NCBI RefSeq assembly: GCF_008386395.1
Contig: NZ_CP043761.1
Coordinates: 4,712,001-4,776,000 of the forward strand
Reading direction: 5' to 3'
Source of the DNA: Paenibacillus sp. 37
Lineage (GTDB): Bacteria; Bacillota; Bacilli; Paenibacillales; Paenibacillaceae
Length of the DNA stretch: 64,000 bases
Position 1 is the first letter of the stretch. Every line of letters begins with the position of its first letter. The notes beneath the pieces were generated by a model. That model had not been told where the DNA came from, searched no databases, and was given only the letters and a program-made list of their open reading frames with translations. Position numbers and translations under genes: made by a program. Below are positions 42,605 to 52,502 of this stretch, in pieces.

Positions 42605-43840
42605 CTAATTCCTCCCGGCAATGCGCTCCGCCGCAATCCGGAGCAACCGATGAGCCACATCGTCCTTGGCCATCACTTGAAGCTCCTCCACCAAACCTTC
42701 CCGGTCATAGATATGTACCGCGTTGGTGTCTGTTCCAAATCCTGCACCCGTGCGGGTTACATCATTGGCTACGATCAGATCACAGTTTTTCCGTTCCAAT
42801 TTCTCACGTGCATACATCTCAACGGACTGAGTCTCCGCAGCAAAACCAATCAAAAACTGATGGGTTTTCTGTTGGCCCAGCGTTTCAAGAATATCTATAT
42901 TTTTAACAAGTTCTAGCGACAGCGTGTCGCCTTTCTTCTTGATCTTCTCGGTGTAAACTTCCTTTGGACGATAATCGGCAACTGCCGCAGCCTTAACCAC
43001 GATATCAGCATCGTCCCACTCGCGTGTTACCGCTTCATACATATCCTGTGCAGACTGTACAGGGATCAACTCAACGTTCTCCGGTGGCTTGGCTTGGGTA
43101 CTGCCCATAACCAATTTCACATCTGCCCCCAGATCACGCGCAGCTGCGGCTATGGCAAATCCCATTTTGCCAGATGAATCATTCGTAATGTATCGTACTG
43201 GGTCAATGCGCTCAATCGTACCTCCAGCCGTAACAACAACCTTCTTGCCATGTAACAATGGAGCTTGTCCCTGCCGGCTAATGTCTGTAGACTCGCGCTG
43301 TTCAAAGAAACGTTCCACCACATCCACAATGCTCTCCGGTTCTTCCAGACGTCCCTTGCCCACATATCCACACGCAAGCAGGCCTTCACCTGGTTCGATC
43401 ATCATAGCGCCTCGTTCAACAAGTAGGTTCATATTATGCTTTACAGCTGGATGATCATACATATGTACATTCATCGCTGGAGCAATCATAACAGGGGCTG
43501 TCGTGGCAAGAAGAGTTGTTGAGAGCATATCATCTGCCATGCCATGTGCCATCTTGGCAATCACATTGGCAGTTGCCGGAGCAACCAGAACAAGATCCGC
43601 CAGATCCGCCAGATGAATATGAGATACGACTGCTGGTTCACGCTCATCAAATGTATCGGTATATACGGTGTTTCGGGTTAACGTTTGCAGCGTCAATTCG
43701 GTAATAAACTGTGTAGCGGAAGCTGTCATAATGACATGAACATCCGCACCCTTTTGCACCAGTCTGCTACATAATGTTGCTGCTTTGTATGCGGCTATGC
43801 CGCCTGTCACACCGAGCACGATTTTTTTACCGTTCAACAT
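42605..43840 (-). CDS. coaBC: Bifunctional phosphopantothenoylcysteine decarboxylase / phosphopantothenate-cysteine ligase
   Basis: A 411-residue coenzyme A biosynthesis enzyme. The N-terminal CoaC flavoprotein (1-180) has G-V-T-G-G-I-A-A-Y-K, A-P-A-M-N-V-H-M and the catalytic Cys in L-L-A-C-G-Y-V-G-K-G-R. The CoaB domain (195-405) has V-T-A-G-G-T-I-E-R-I-D-P-V-R, K-M-G-F-A-I-A and K-A-A-A-V-A-D-Y-R-P. It follows rpoZ after a short gap that contains a terminator-like hairpin. Confidence 0.97.
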   Translation of the reverse strand: MLNGKKIVLGVTGGIAAYKAATLCSRLVQKGADVHVIMTASATQFITELTLQTLTRNTVYTDTFDEREPAVVSHIHLADLADLVLVAPATANVIAKMAHGMADDMLSTTLLATTAPVMIAPAMNVHMYDHPAVKHNMNLLVERGAMMIEPGEGLLACGYVGKGRLEEPESIVDVVERFFEQRESTDISRQGQAPLLHGKKVVVTAGGTIERIDPVRYITNDSSGKMGFAIAAAARDLGADVKLVMGSTQAKPPENVELIPVQSAQDMYEAVTREWDDADIVVKAAAVADYRPKEVYTEKIKKKGDTLSLELVKNIDILETLGQQKTHQFLIGFAAETQSVEMYAREKLERKNCDLIVANDVTRTGAGFGTDTNAVHIYDREGLVEELQVMAKDDVAHRLLRIAAERIAGRN

Positions 43841-43903
43841 GTTTATTTCCCCCGATATTTATACGACGTCTAAACAATGAGTTCATTGAAATATGCTTAT
43901 TCG

Positions 43904-43929
43904 TAAAAAAATAACAACCTCGCGGTTGT
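43904..43929 (-). terminator. Terminator-like hairpin between rpoZ and coaBC
   Basis: Read leftward: ACAACC, GCGA loop, GGTTGT, then TATTTTTTT. The stem is only 6-7 bp, so it may allow partial read-through into coaBC. Confidence 0.6.
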
Positions 43930-43979
43930 CAATTAATCCGGCTTGCGCCGTATGCAGTTGAAGAGCAGCCGCAGGCGGC

Positions 43980-44192
43980 TTACTCTTCTTCTTCGTCCTG
44001 TCCTTTGATGACAACGAGCAGGTCTCCATAGATTTCTTCCAGTGCAACACCAACTTGTTTATGGGATCTCGCACCTCTTAAATCCGTTTTTTCACCTTCA
44101 CGTAGCTGTCTAGCCCGGCGGGAAGCAGCAACAACAAGGGAATACTTGCTGTCGACTTTGTTCATCATTTCATCAATAGAAGGATACAGCAT
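43980..44192 (-). CDS. rpoZ: RNA polymerase omega subunit
   Basis: A 70-residue omega subunit: [10 protein letters not shown], then [16 protein letters not shown], the conserved helix that clasps the beta' C-terminus, and an acidic tail. The ATG at 44192 is nine bases from GAGGTG. It lies between gmk and coaBC, as in B. subtilis. Confidence 0.95.
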   Translation of the reverse strand: MLYPSIDEMMNKVDSKYSLVVAASRRARQLREGEKTDLRGARSHKQVGVALEEIYGDLLVVIKGQDEEEE

Positions 44193-44349
44193 ATTAACAA
44201 ACACCTCTTCGCATTAGTATAATCGCAAGTTGCCGCCTGACAGAACTGATGTGGCATGTCTTCACACCCGGGCATTCCGAGAAGGAGTGCTTCAGTATAT
44301 GATATGACAACTGCCCCACTTATATCGCATTCTGCAGCGGCAAAAGGGA

Positions 44350-44922
44350 TTATTTATTGATCTTACAATGTTCGGCGATTATGATGCTTTCTATTCTCTT
44401 GCACGCCAAATCAATTTCATCATTCACAACAGCGTAATCATACTGCTCCAGCAGACTGATCTCATCAACCGCCACGGACATCCGGTGATCAATGGTCGCT
44501 TGGCTTTCGGTACCACGGCCCTGAATGCGATCTTTCAGCTCGTCCAATGAAGGAGGAAGCAGGAAAACAAAGATCCCTTCCGGGAATTTCTCTTTCACTT
44601 TTAACGCGCCTTGAACCTCAATTTCCAGAATGATGTCGCGGCCTTCGTTAATCGTTTTCTCTACAAAATCACGCGGTGTTCCATAATAATTACCAACATA
44701 CTCCGCATGTTCCAACAATTGATCTTCAGCAATCATGTTCTGGAACTCTTCATGACTTCTGAAGAAATAGTTCACACCATGTTCTTCACCAAGACGAGGC
44801 TGACGGGTTGTCGCCGATACGGAATAGATCAATTCCGGCACCCGTTTGCGCAAAGCGCTGCATACAGTACCCTTCCCGACCCCAGATGGGCCGGACAACA
44901 CTACCAGTAATCCCTTAGACAT
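44350..44922 (-). CDS. gmk: Guanylate kinase
   Basis: A 190-residue kinase converting GMP to GDP. P-loop G-P-S-G-V-G-K-G-T (residues 10-18), the GMP-binding [11 protein letters not shown] and [13 protein letters not shown], and the lid near R-G-T-E-S are standard. The start ATG 44922 has GGAGTG four bases away. It is 13 bp after remA, so the two genes are co-transcribed. A 157-bp gap to rpoZ follows. Confidence 0.97.
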   Translation of the reverse strand: MSKGLLVVLSGPSGVGKGTVCSALRKRVPELIYSVSATTRQPRLGEEHGVNYFFRSHEEFQNMIAEDQLLEHAEYVGNYYGTPRDFVEKTINEGRDIILEIEVQGALKVKEKFPEGIFVFLLPPSLDELKDRIQGRGTESQATIDHRMSVAVDEISLLEQYDYAVVNDEIDLACKRIESIIIAEHCKINK

Positions 44923-44935
44923 ATTACACTCCATT

Positions 44936-45196
44936 TTATTCGTCGTTATCATCATCTTTCGAAGAAAGACGATGGGCGACCGTCTCAGGCTGAACTGCAG
45001 ACAAAATGACATGATCGCTATCCGTAATAATTACGGCACGAGTACGTCTTCCGTACGTTGCATCAATCAGCATGTGACGATCTCTTGCCTCTTGTATAAT
45101 TCTCTTGATCGGCGCCGATTCCGGACTCACGATGGATATAATCCGGTTCGCCGATACGATGTTACCGAATCCAATGTTAATGAGTTTGATTGCCAT
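44936..45196 (-). CDS. remA: Extracellular matrix regulator RemA (YlzA)
   Basis: An 86-residue DNA-binding protein. The start [12 protein letters not shown] and [11 protein letters not shown] match the RemA/DUF370 family. In B. subtilis RemA forms a ring-shaped oligomer that wraps DNA and activates matrix (eps, tapA) and osmoprotection genes. Here it could act on the polysaccharide cluster at 6.5-15 kb, but that is only a suggestion. The ATG at 45196 follows GGGGGAAG by nine bases. The acidic tail D-D-D-N-D-E is typical of the family in Bacilli. Confidence 0.94.
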   Translation of the reverse strand: MAIKLINIGFGNIVSANRIISIVSPESAPIKRIIQEARDRHMLIDATYGRRTRAVIITDSDHVILSAVQPETVAHRLSSKDDDNDE

Positions 45197-45247
45197 AATC
45201 AGGTTCTTCCCCCTATACATGCGACTCTTTTGCCGAAATGTGGCCGT

Positions 45248-46147
45248 TCATTCGATATTCGCAGCTTGCTCACGAATCTTCTCCAGCTCTGCCTTCATCT
45301 CGACAACACGATTCACCAGAGCCAAATGGTTGGCTTTTGATCCAATCGTATTGACTTCCCGATTCATCTCTTGAATTAGAAAGTCCAACTTACGACCTAC
45401 GGGCTCATCACTCTTCAGCAGTTCCCTGCTCTGTCCAAAGTGACTCTGTAGACGCGTAAGCTCCTCTTCTATGTTAGAACGATCGGCAAACATTGCAATT
45501 TCCATACCCAATTTATGCTCATCAAAAGGGAAAGAGCCTTCTTCCTGCATTTCCGTAAGCCTCTGTCTTAGCTTGTTGCGGTAATCACTTACCACAGTCG
45601 GTGCAAGATCAAGCATCTCGGTATGCAGTGACTCCAGACGGGTAATCCGCCGTTCCAGATCACTGGCCAGATGAAGACCCTCGCGAGCGCGCATCTGTTC
45701 AAGGCTGGACAGAGCCTCTTTCAATCCTTCCTGCAGAACTCGCTCCCATTCGTCCTTCTGCTCTTCGGGAATGGAACTTGTCCCATCCGAATGAACCATG
45801 ACGTCCGGCAGCCCAAGCATATCCACAATACTTGGTTTGCCTTGCATTCCATATTGGGTCTCCAGTTGCTCTGCAGCCTGCAGATAGGCCCTGACCGTCT
45901 GTTCATTCAGAACAGCGGGAAGAGCCTGGTCTTCCTCTTTTTCTTTCATTACATAAACATCAATCCGCCCACGTTTCAAACGACTCTGTACGATCTTCCT
46001 CAAACCGTCTTCATAATACGTCCACTCTCTTGGCAAACGCATCATCACTTCGCAATAACGATGATTAACAGATTTGATCTCTAATTGTACCTTATAGCCG
46101 CCAAAATGAAAGGCGGATTGACCGTATCCGGTCATACTGAATGACAT
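45248..46147 (-). CDS. YicC/YloC family endoribonuclease-like protein
   Basis: A 299-residue YicC/YloC-type protein: S-M-T-G-Y-G at the N-terminus, S-V-N-H-R-Y-C-E, and G-R-K-L-D-F-L-I-Q-E-M-N-R-E-V-N-T-I-G-S-K near the end, with paired helices between. YicC proteins have been reported as RNases that cleave small RNAs. The start is uncertain; ATG 46147 is chosen, with an ATG at 46153 and a GTG at 46156 as alternatives. It precedes remA and gmk, as in B. subtilis. Confidence 0.88.
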   Translation of the reverse strand: MSFSMTGYGQSAFHFGGYKVQLEIKSVNHRYCEVMMRLPREWTYYEDGLRKIVQSRLKRGRIDVYVMKEKEEDQALPAVLNEQTVRAYLQAAEQLETQYGMQGKPSIVDMLGLPDVMVHSDGTSSIPEEQKDEWERVLQEGLKEALSSLEQMRAREGLHLASDLERRITRLESLHTEMLDLAPTVVSDYRNKLRQRLTEMQEEGSFPFDEHKLGMEIAMFADRSNIEEELTRLQSHFGQSRELLKSDEPVGRKLDFLIQEMNREVNTIGSKANHLALVNRVVEMKAELEKIREQAANIE

Positions 46148-46166
46148 CGGCATCACATCCGTTTTA

Positions 46167-48056
46167 CTATTGTAATTGATTATTAGGGTTGAAACAAGTA
46201 GGACATTGATGCTCCGACTTCTCCCATACGTATTGAGTCAGTTCGGCCGTCATGCCGTAGAACATAAACGGTGTCATAAGATAGATCCCTTTGAAATGCG
46301 CTGTTGCTACGTCCAGCAATTCTTTGGCAATTTTTACCCCCATCGCACGGCCCTCTTCGCCTTCCAGACCTGCCATACGGGAACGCACTTCATCCGAAAG
46401 CTGAATTCCGGGAACCTCGTTGTGCAGATACTCTGCATTCCGTCCACTCGCCAGCGGCATTACACCTATAAAAATGGGTACATCCAGATGTTTGGTCGCT
46501 TCGTGCATTGCTACAATCAACTCAGGATCATAGATCGGTTGTGTCATGATGTAATCAGCGCCAGAGGCAATTTTCTTCTCCAGACGTTGTACAGCTTTCT
46601 CCAAATATTTCACATTAGGATTAAATGCTGCTCCAATGACAAAGCCAGCTTTCTGCTTCAGCGGTTTACCTGAGAAAGCCACACCATCGTTCAACTGTTT
46701 GATCATGCGGATGATTTCAAAAGAAGTCAGATCGTACACCGAGCTTGAACCCGGCAGATCTCCAAACCTTGCTGGATCTCCTGTTACAGCCAGTACATGA
46801 TTAATCCCCAGAGCATCAAACCCCATCATGTGTGACTGCGTTCCAATCAGATTCCGGTCACGGCAGGCAATATGCACCAATGGACGGAGACCCGTGCGAT
46901 CCTGCACGAGGTGACCCAGCGCCATGTTGCTCATCCGTGTAACCGCGAGTGAATTATCGGCCAGTGTCAGGGCATCTGCTCCTGCTGCTTTCAGAGTCTC
47001 GGCACCTTTCATGAACTTGGCAATGTCCAAGTCACGCGGCGGGTCAAGTTCAACAATGACCGTATGACGCTGCTTGACCAGATCGACAATCGTAGGCTGA
47101 CCTCCACGTCCGGAACGCTCATCCACATGTTCATGCAGCACAATACGCGGTTTGGATTCTGACGGATCAGGCTCCAAAATAGGCGAAGGTATATAGTCAG
47201 CAAGCGCCTCTTTCATAGCGGTAATATGATCAGGTGTCGTACCACAGCAACCGCCGATAATACGAGCGCCCAGTTCGGCAAATTGCACTGCCGTCTGACC
47301 AAAGTACTCCGGAGTTGCACCATAACGGAACTCACCATCTACATAATCTGCTGCACCCGCATTCGGGTAGACGGACATTGGAATACCAATTCGTCCCGAG
47401 ACGGTTTCCATGGCACGCATAATCCCGTTTGGACCTGAGCGACAGTTAAAACCAATGACATCCGCGCCCTGCTCCCGCATAATCCGGAAGGCTTCAGGCA
47501 TCGTATATCCGTCCAGTGTATGTCCTACATCCTCTACAGCGAACTGTCCAATTACAGGCAAATCACTCAGCTTGCGCGCTTGCAAAAGGGCAATATCCAT
47601 CTCTTCTATATCATAGAAGGTCTCAAGCAAAATGCCATCCACGCCTTCATCTAGCAGTGCAGAGATCTGTTGTTGATAAAAGCGTTTCAGTTCACTCGTC
47701 GACACGTTCGTCCGCTTGCCACCTCGAATGGAACCAACTGCACCAAGCACATAACCGGTATCTCCAGCTACCTCTTTGGCAATGCGTACGCCGGCACGGT
47801 TCACGTCCTCCACCTTGGACTCCAGACCGAACTTGGATAACTTGTCGTAATTGGCAGAATACGTATTTGTTTCAAATATTTCTGTACCTGCATCCCGATA
47901 ACGGCGATGTACATCCGCCACCACTTCAGGTGAAATCAAGTTTAATTCTTCATATGAAATTCCCACCGGGAACCCCATTTGGTACAGAAATGTTCCCATG
48001 GCCCCATCTCCAACGAGAACCCGTTCCTGCATAACTTTGCGCAAATCCGCCTTCAT
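46167..48056 (-). CDS. yitJ: Bifunctional homocysteine S-methyltransferase / methylenetetrahydrofolate reductase (YitJ-type)
   Basis: A 629-residue fusion enzyme for methionine synthesis. The N-terminal domain (1-290) is a zinc-dependent homocysteine methyltransferase: G-D-G-A-M-G-T, E-T-N-T-Y, G-F-N-C-R-S-G (Cys) and G-G-C-C-G-T-T (two Cys). The C-terminal domain (about 320-610) is a flavin-containing MTHFR barrel with L-D-P-P-R-D-L-D, T-G-D-P-A-R-F-G-D and Y-I-M-T-Q-P-I-Y-D. In B. subtilis yitJ is the classic S-box riboswitch gene; here the 214-bp upstream gap shows no S-box core. A dyad TTACAT-ACTA-ATGTAA lies 30 bp upstream. Confidence 0.93.
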   Translation of the reverse strand: MKADLRKVMQERVLVGDGAMGTFLYQMGFPVGISYEELNLISPEVVADVHRRYRDAGTEIFETNTYSANYDKLSKFGLESKVEDVNRAGVRIAKEVAGDTGYVLGAVGSIRGGKRTNVSTSELKRFYQQQISALLDEGVDGILLETFYDIEEMDIALLQARKLSDLPVIGQFAVEDVGHTLDGYTMPEAFRIMREQGADVIGFNCRSGPNGIMRAMETVSGRIGIPMSVYPNAGAADYVDGEFRYGATPEYFGQTAVQFAELGARIIGGCCGTTPDHITAMKEALADYIPSPILEPDPSESKPRIVLHEHVDERSGRGGQPTIVDLVKQRHTVIVELDPPRDLDIAKFMKGAETLKAAGADALTLADNSLAVTRMSNMALGHLVQDRTGLRPLVHIACRDRNLIGTQSHMMGFDALGINHVLAVTGDPARFGDLPGSSSVYDLTSFEIIRMIKQLNDGVAFSGKPLKQKAGFVIGAAFNPNVKYLEKAVQRLEKKIASGADYIMTQPIYDPELIVAMHEATKHLDVPIFIGVMPLASGRNAEYLHNEVPGIQLSDEVRSRMAGLEGEEGRAMGVKIAKELLDVATAHFKGIYLMTPFMFYGMTAELTQYVWEKSEHQCPTCFNPNNQLQ

Positions 48057-48085
48057 CCCATTTCCCCCCGCCTAGCTGTGATCAT

Positions 48086-48101
48086 TTACATACTAATGTA
48101 A
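48086..48101. promoter_or_regulatory. Palindromic operator-like site before the yitJ-type gene
   Basis: A perfect 6-4-6 dyad TTACAT-ACTA-ATGTAA, 30 bp upstream of the start. It overlaps where a promoter -10 could lie, so a repressor site is possible. Confidence 0.35.
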
Positions 48102-48226
48102 CACAAAAAACGCTAAAAAACGAAGAAAAACACAGGTTTTTGATGAGTATCCAGCTCATATGGACTTTCTTGCCATACAGCCCCCAATATGTCTCTGTAC
48201 AGGAGACACGACCTGTCCTTTTTGAC

Positions 48227-48252
48227 AAAAAAAGAGGCCCGCAGGCCCCTTT
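48227..48252 (-). terminator. dapF terminator
   Basis: Read leftward: AAAGGGGCC, TGCG loop, GGCCTCTTTTTTT. It lies 19 bp after the dapF stop. Confidence 0.85.
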
Positions 48253-48270
48253 GGTTAAAACTTCCACTTT

Positions 48271-49104
48271 TTATGAAGTGATTCCCTTAAAAACAACTTC
48301 AGCAGGTCCAGTCATGTACACATGATTGTCAGCTTCATTCCACTCAATGTGGAGATCCCCACCCTTGAGGCTGATGACTGCTGTACGATCTGTATGTCCA
48401 TTCAGGACAGAGGATACCAGTGTCGCACAAGCTCCGGTTCCACAAGCAAGTGTTGGACCCGCTCCGCGTTCCCATACACGCATGTCCACATATCCACGGT
48501 CACGAACTGTGGCGAATTCCACATTGATTTTTTTTGGAAACATCGGATGCACTTCAAGAAGTGGGCCCCAAGTTGTGAGATCAAAATTAACAGCATCATC
48601 TACATAGATAACCGCATGCGGGTTACCCATGGATACGGCAGTGAATTTAAACGCATGTCCATTCGCTTCAATGTAGTGATCAACCACTGGGTTGGCATCC
48701 ACCGTTGTAGGCACTTGAAGACCGTTCAGGATCGGCTCACCCATGTCGACACGTACCGTTTCCACTTTACCATCACGAATGTTGAGGCTCACAGGTTGTA
48801 CCCCAGCACCAATCGTTTCAATGGTGATCTGCTCCTGGTTCACGTGACCATGATCGTATACATATTTGGATACACAGCGAATGGCATTACCGCACTGCTC
48901 TGCTTCCGAACCGTCCGAATTCATGATGCGCATCTGAAAGTCCGCCTTCTCCGAAGGCAGTATATAAACCAGGCCGTCCGCACCGATGCCAAAGAAACGG
49001 TTGCACCATTTTACAGCCAATTCTGCTGCATCTGCCGGAAGCTCCTTTTCACCAAATACAACGATAAAATCGTTACCAAGTCCATGCATTTTCGTAAATT
49101 CCAT
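48271..49104 (-). CDS. dapF: Diaminopimelate epimerase
   Basis: A 277-residue cofactor-free epimerase that converts LL- to meso-diaminopimelate for lysine and peptidoglycan. F-T-K-M-H-G-L-G-N-D-F at the start, the first catalytic Cys in E-Q-C-G-N-A-I-R-C, and the second in L-A-C-G-T-G-A-C-A are clear. The ATG at 49104 is chosen by homology (M-E-F-T-K-M-H-G) with AAGGAG 11 bases upstream; the open frame extends further but would give an atypical N-terminus. Lies between the calcium ATPase gene and yitJ. Confidence 0.96.
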   Translation of the reverse strand: MEFTKMHGLGNDFIVVFGEKELPADAAELAVKWCNRFFGIGADGLVYILPSEKADFQMRIMNSDGSEAEQCGNAIRCVSKYVYDHGHVNQEQITIETIGAGVQPVSLNIRDGKVETVRVDMGEPILNGLQVPTTVDANPVVDHYIEANGHAFKFTAVSMGNPHAVIYVDDAVNFDLTTWGPLLEVHPMFPKKINVEFATVRDRGYVDMRVWERGAGPTLACGTGACATLVSSVLNGHTDRTAVISLKGGDLHIEWNEADNHVYMTGPAEVVFKGITS

Positions 49105-49286
49105 AATCTTGCCCACTCCTTTTGGCAGTCTGCTGCCAAAGCTATATTCTTGCTCTTCTACAGGATTACCATAGAAATTCATATTCAGCATTTACACAAA
49201 AAAGCTATCCAGCAAAATGCCAAAGCTGCCGCTTTGAATCATTTTGAGGATAGCATAACGAAATAGACCAGGAAAAGGTATTGATT

Positions 49287-52145
49287 TTATGCCGAAAACT
49301 TTGTACTTTTCGGTACGAAGCGGCCAGAACCACCCATACGACGGCGGTTACGACGGCCACCCCACACGCTGCCTGCGCCCATAAGGAACGTTGGAATGCC
49401 CGCAGCAACGATACAAATCGCCCATTCACGCAATCCCAGAGGTACAGTTTTGAAGATCGGCTGCAACGGTTCAACGTACATGACAACCAGCATCAGTACA
49501 ACCGATGAAATCACTGCAAGAACCAGATATTTGTTCTGTAAAGGATTCCGGTGGAAAATGGACCGCGAACTACGGCAATCAAAGACATGAATGAGCTGCG
49601 CCAAAACGAGTGTCGCGAATGCCACAGACTGTGCCTTGATCAGTTGCCCCGGATTATCCGGTGCAGCCTGAAGGGTAAGCCAGAACGCTCCGAGTGTACA
49701 TAATCCAATCAATACACCCCGGCTGACGATTTTCCAACCCAGTCTGCGGGCAAAAATGTTTTCCTTGGCGCCACGGGGTTTGTGTTCCATCAAATCTTTC
49801 TCAGGCTGATCTACCCCGAGCGCCATTGCAGGCAAACCATCTGTTACGAGGTTAACCCACAGAATCTGAATAGGTACAAGTGGTAGCGGCAAGCCCATCA
49901 TCATCGCAAAGAACATTGTCAAAATCTCACCCACGTTTGATGCCAGCAAATAACGAATAAACTTGCGAATGTTCTCATAAATATTACGGCCTTCTTCAAT
50001 GGCAGCCACGATCGTTGAGAAGTTATCATCACTCAGAATCAGCGCCGAAGCTTCCTTCGTGACATCTGTACCCGTAATGCCCATCGCGATCCCGATGTCT
50101 GCTGCTTTAATGGCTGGAGCATCATTGACTCCATCACCCGTCATGGCAACGACATGCCCTTTGCGCTGCAATGACTTCACGATGCGAAGCTTATGTTCAG
50201 GAGATACCCTGGAGAACACGTATATGCCCTCTACCTGTTTATCCAGTTGCTCGTCTGTCATGCCTGCCAGTTGTTGACCACTTAAGGAGGCACCTCCACG
50301 TGGAAGAATCCCGAGTTGATGAGCAATGGCTTCTGCCGTTGTTCCATGGTCACCTGTGATCATGACCGTTCGTATCCCCGCCTTGCGGCATGTGGCAATC
50401 GCATCTCGCACTTCACGACGCGGCGGATCAATCATACCTGCAAGTCCTACGAAGACAAGCTGACTCTCGGCGGCGTGTTCGTCAGCCACTTTTTCTTCCG
50501 GCCGCACTTCACGGTAGGCCATTCCGAGGACACGCAGTGCTGCTCCAGCCATGCTCTCGTTGGCTGCCATCACTTTCTGCCGCAGCGTTCCAGTGAAAGG
50601 CACGACCTTACCTTCCCACAAAATATAACTACAGTGTCCGATTAACACATCTGGTGCACCTTTGGTGTAGATCATTCGGCCCCCCTGATGATGAACCAGA
50701 ACCGACATGCGTTTTCGCTCCGAATCAAACGGGAATTCCTGCTGGCGGGCATACAACTCTTTGAGTCCGGCAGGAGTAAGCCCCATTTTGGAGGCCAGTG
50801 TGACCAGTGCCCCTTCCGTCGGATCACCTTTCAGCTCCCAGAATACATTGTCTCGTTGAACGGTTTCTTCTTGGAGATCACCTTTTTTTGTGTTTTTCTT
50901 GCCGTCCTTTTTGGTATCCTTGCCCTTTTTCTTGCTCCCCACCTCGCTTGCAACACTCTCGACAATACTGGCATTGTTGCAAAGCGCGCTGATCTGGAGC
51001 ATTCTGCGTAGCGACTGGTCACTCTTCAGTTCTACCGTTCGACCGTTCTCCAGCATCTGTCCTTCAGGTGCATAACCATCCCCGGTAACCTTGATGCTGC
51101 GTCCCTCCAGCCATACATCCGTTACCGTCATCTTGTTCTGAGTGAGCGTGCCTGTCTTATCCGAACAGATTACGGATGCACAGCCCAGAGTTTCGACGGA
51201 AGGCAGTTTGCGTACAATGGCTTTACGTTTGATCATACGCTGCACGCCTAGTGCGAGTGCAATGGTTACAATAGCCGGCAGACCCTCCGGTATGGCCGCC
51301 ACCGCAAGGCTGACCCCCGCCAGAAACATGCCAACGGCTGGTTGTCCGTGCAATATCCCTGCGACGACAACCATAATGGTTAATCCCAATGCGACAAAAA
51401 TCAGAATTTTGCCCAATTGTTCCAGCCTGTGCTGTAACGGTGTTTCTTGCTCCTCCGTATTTTGGATCAGATCGGCGATTTTGCCCATCTCCGTCTCCAT
51501 CCCAGTACGAATGACCACACCTTTAGCTGTGCCACGAGTGACCATGGTACCCATAAAACCAATATTCTTCTGATCACCCAGCGGAACGTCCTCGTCCGCA
51601 ATCGGAAGGCAATGTTTACTTACGGGAACCGATTCTCCGGTAAGGGCCGACTCCTCAACATCCAGACTGTTTGTTTGCAGCCAGCGAACATCAGCGGGTA
51701 TGCGGTCCCCACTCTCCACCATGACAATATCTCCGGGTACAAGTTGTTTGGCGGCAAGGTGTACTTCCTGACCTGAACGAAGCACTTTGGCAAGAGGTGC
51801 AGACAACTGTTTCAATGCACGAAGAGATCGTTCAGCCCGGAATTCCTGTACAAACCCCAGAATCGCATTCAGTACGATAATAGCCACAATCGTTACCGCA
51901 TCCAGATACTCACCCAGCAATCCGGATACCAACGTTGCTCCCATCAACACCAGCACCATAAAATCCTTGAACTGATTCAAGAGCAATGTAATTGGAGAAA
52001 TGCGTTTCCCCTCGCTCAGCTCATTCGAACCGACCACTTTCCTCTTCTCTGCTACAGCTTCATCCGTCAATCCTTCCTGCGGGCTGACGCCAAGAGTGTT
52101 ACGAAGCTCTTCGTCACTAAGTTGATGCCACTTGGTATGTTCCAT
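49287..52145 (-). CDS. P-type calcium-transporting ATPase (SERCA-type, YloB-like)
   Basis: A 952-residue membrane pump. The phosphorylation site is S-D-K-T-G-T-L-T, and T-G-E-S, K-G-A-P-D-V and [10 protein letters not shown] are intact. Calcium-site residues of the SERCA type are visible: A-A-I-P-E-G-L-P in helix 4, S-N-V-G-E in helix 5 and N-L-V-T-D-G in helix 6. The nucleotide-binding domain carries an insertion of about 20 residues almost wholly Lys, Asp, Gly and Thr (near 415-435), absent from standard SERCA-type pumps. The pump exports or sequesters calcium; B. subtilis YloB is linked with sporulation and germination. The gene is divergent from rqcH, as is not the case in B. subtilis, where they are tandem. 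Confidence 0.93.
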   Translation of the reverse strand: MEHTKWHQLSDEELRNTLGVSPQEGLTDEAVAEKRKVVGSNELSEGKRISPITLLLNQFKDFMVLVLMGATLVSGLLGEYLDAVTIVAIIVLNAILGFVQEFRAERSLRALKQLSAPLAKVLRSGQEVHLAAKQLVPGDIVMVESGDRIPADVRWLQTNSLDVEESALTGESVPVSKHCLPIADEDVPLGDQKNIGFMGTMVTRGTAKGVVIRTGMETEMGKIADLIQNTEEQETPLQHRLEQLGKILIFVALGLTIMVVVAGILHGQPAVGMFLAGVSLAVAAIPEGLPAIVTIALALGVQRMIKRKAIVRKLPSVETLGCASVICSDKTGTLTQNKMTVTDVWLEGRSIKVTGDGYAPEGQMLENGRTVELKSDQSLRRMLQISALCNNASIVESVASEVGSKKKGKDTKKDGKKNTKKGDLQEETVQRDNVFWELKGDPTEGALVTLASKMGLTPAGLKELYARQQEFPFDSERKRMSVLVHHQGGRMIYTKGAPDVLIGHCSYILWEGKVVPFTGTLRQKVMAANESMAGAALRVLGMAYREVRPEEKVADEHAAESQLVFVGLAGMIDPPRREVRDAIATCRKAGIRTVMITGDHGTTAEAIAHQLGILPRGGASLSGQQLAGMTDEQLDKQVEGIYVFSRVSPEHKLRIVKSLQRKGHVVAMTGDGVNDAPAIKAADIGIAMGITGTDVTKEASALILSDDNFSTIVAAIEEGRNIYENIRKFIRYLLASNVGEILTMFFAMMMGLPLPLVPIQILWVNLVTDGLPAMALGVDQPEKDLMEHKPRGAKENIFARRLGWKIVSRGVLIGLCTLGAFWLTLQAAPDNPGQLIKAQSVAFATLVLAQLIHVFDCRSSRSIFHRNPLQNKYLVLAVISSVVLMLVVMYVEPLQPIFKTVPLGLREWAICIVAAGIPTFLMGAGSVWGGRRNRRRMGGSGRFVPKSTKFSA

Positions 52146-52502
52146 GCTTCAAGTTTCCCTCCCAGTCTGTATTTCATCTGCAAAATAAGCTCACATGACT
52201 CACCGGCGCGCTGGTCGACAGGCTGTACACTATGCCGGACAAACTACCTGCTCTATATGTATTCGGACAGGTCTGTGATTAGCACCCGGAAGGTGAATCC
52301 TTTCCCTGATGGACAGAATAGGCTAAAATAAAAGTCTGCGATGTTCTGCGCAGTACCGATTCCAGCGTTCAACAGGCAAGCAACGAAGAATCCGCAGCCA
52401 GTCCTTGTTTTTTTACATACCTGGTTGCACGGTTTCAGTTATATAGATGAAGCATTTGGCATGATAAATGCAGGTGCTCGATAGAGAGAGGAAGTGGAAA
52501 AA
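52146..52502. other. Divergent intergenic region, calcium ATPase / rqcH
   Basis: 357 bp between two divergent starts. It must hold both promoters, but I cannot point to a convincing -35/-10 pair, RNA motif or repeat. The ribosome binding site of rqcH (GAGAGGAAG) is at its right end. Confidence 0.4.

Noticed and set aside
48322..49266. Forward frame of 314 codons opposite dapF
   Set aside because: Antisense shadow of dapF; no family features.
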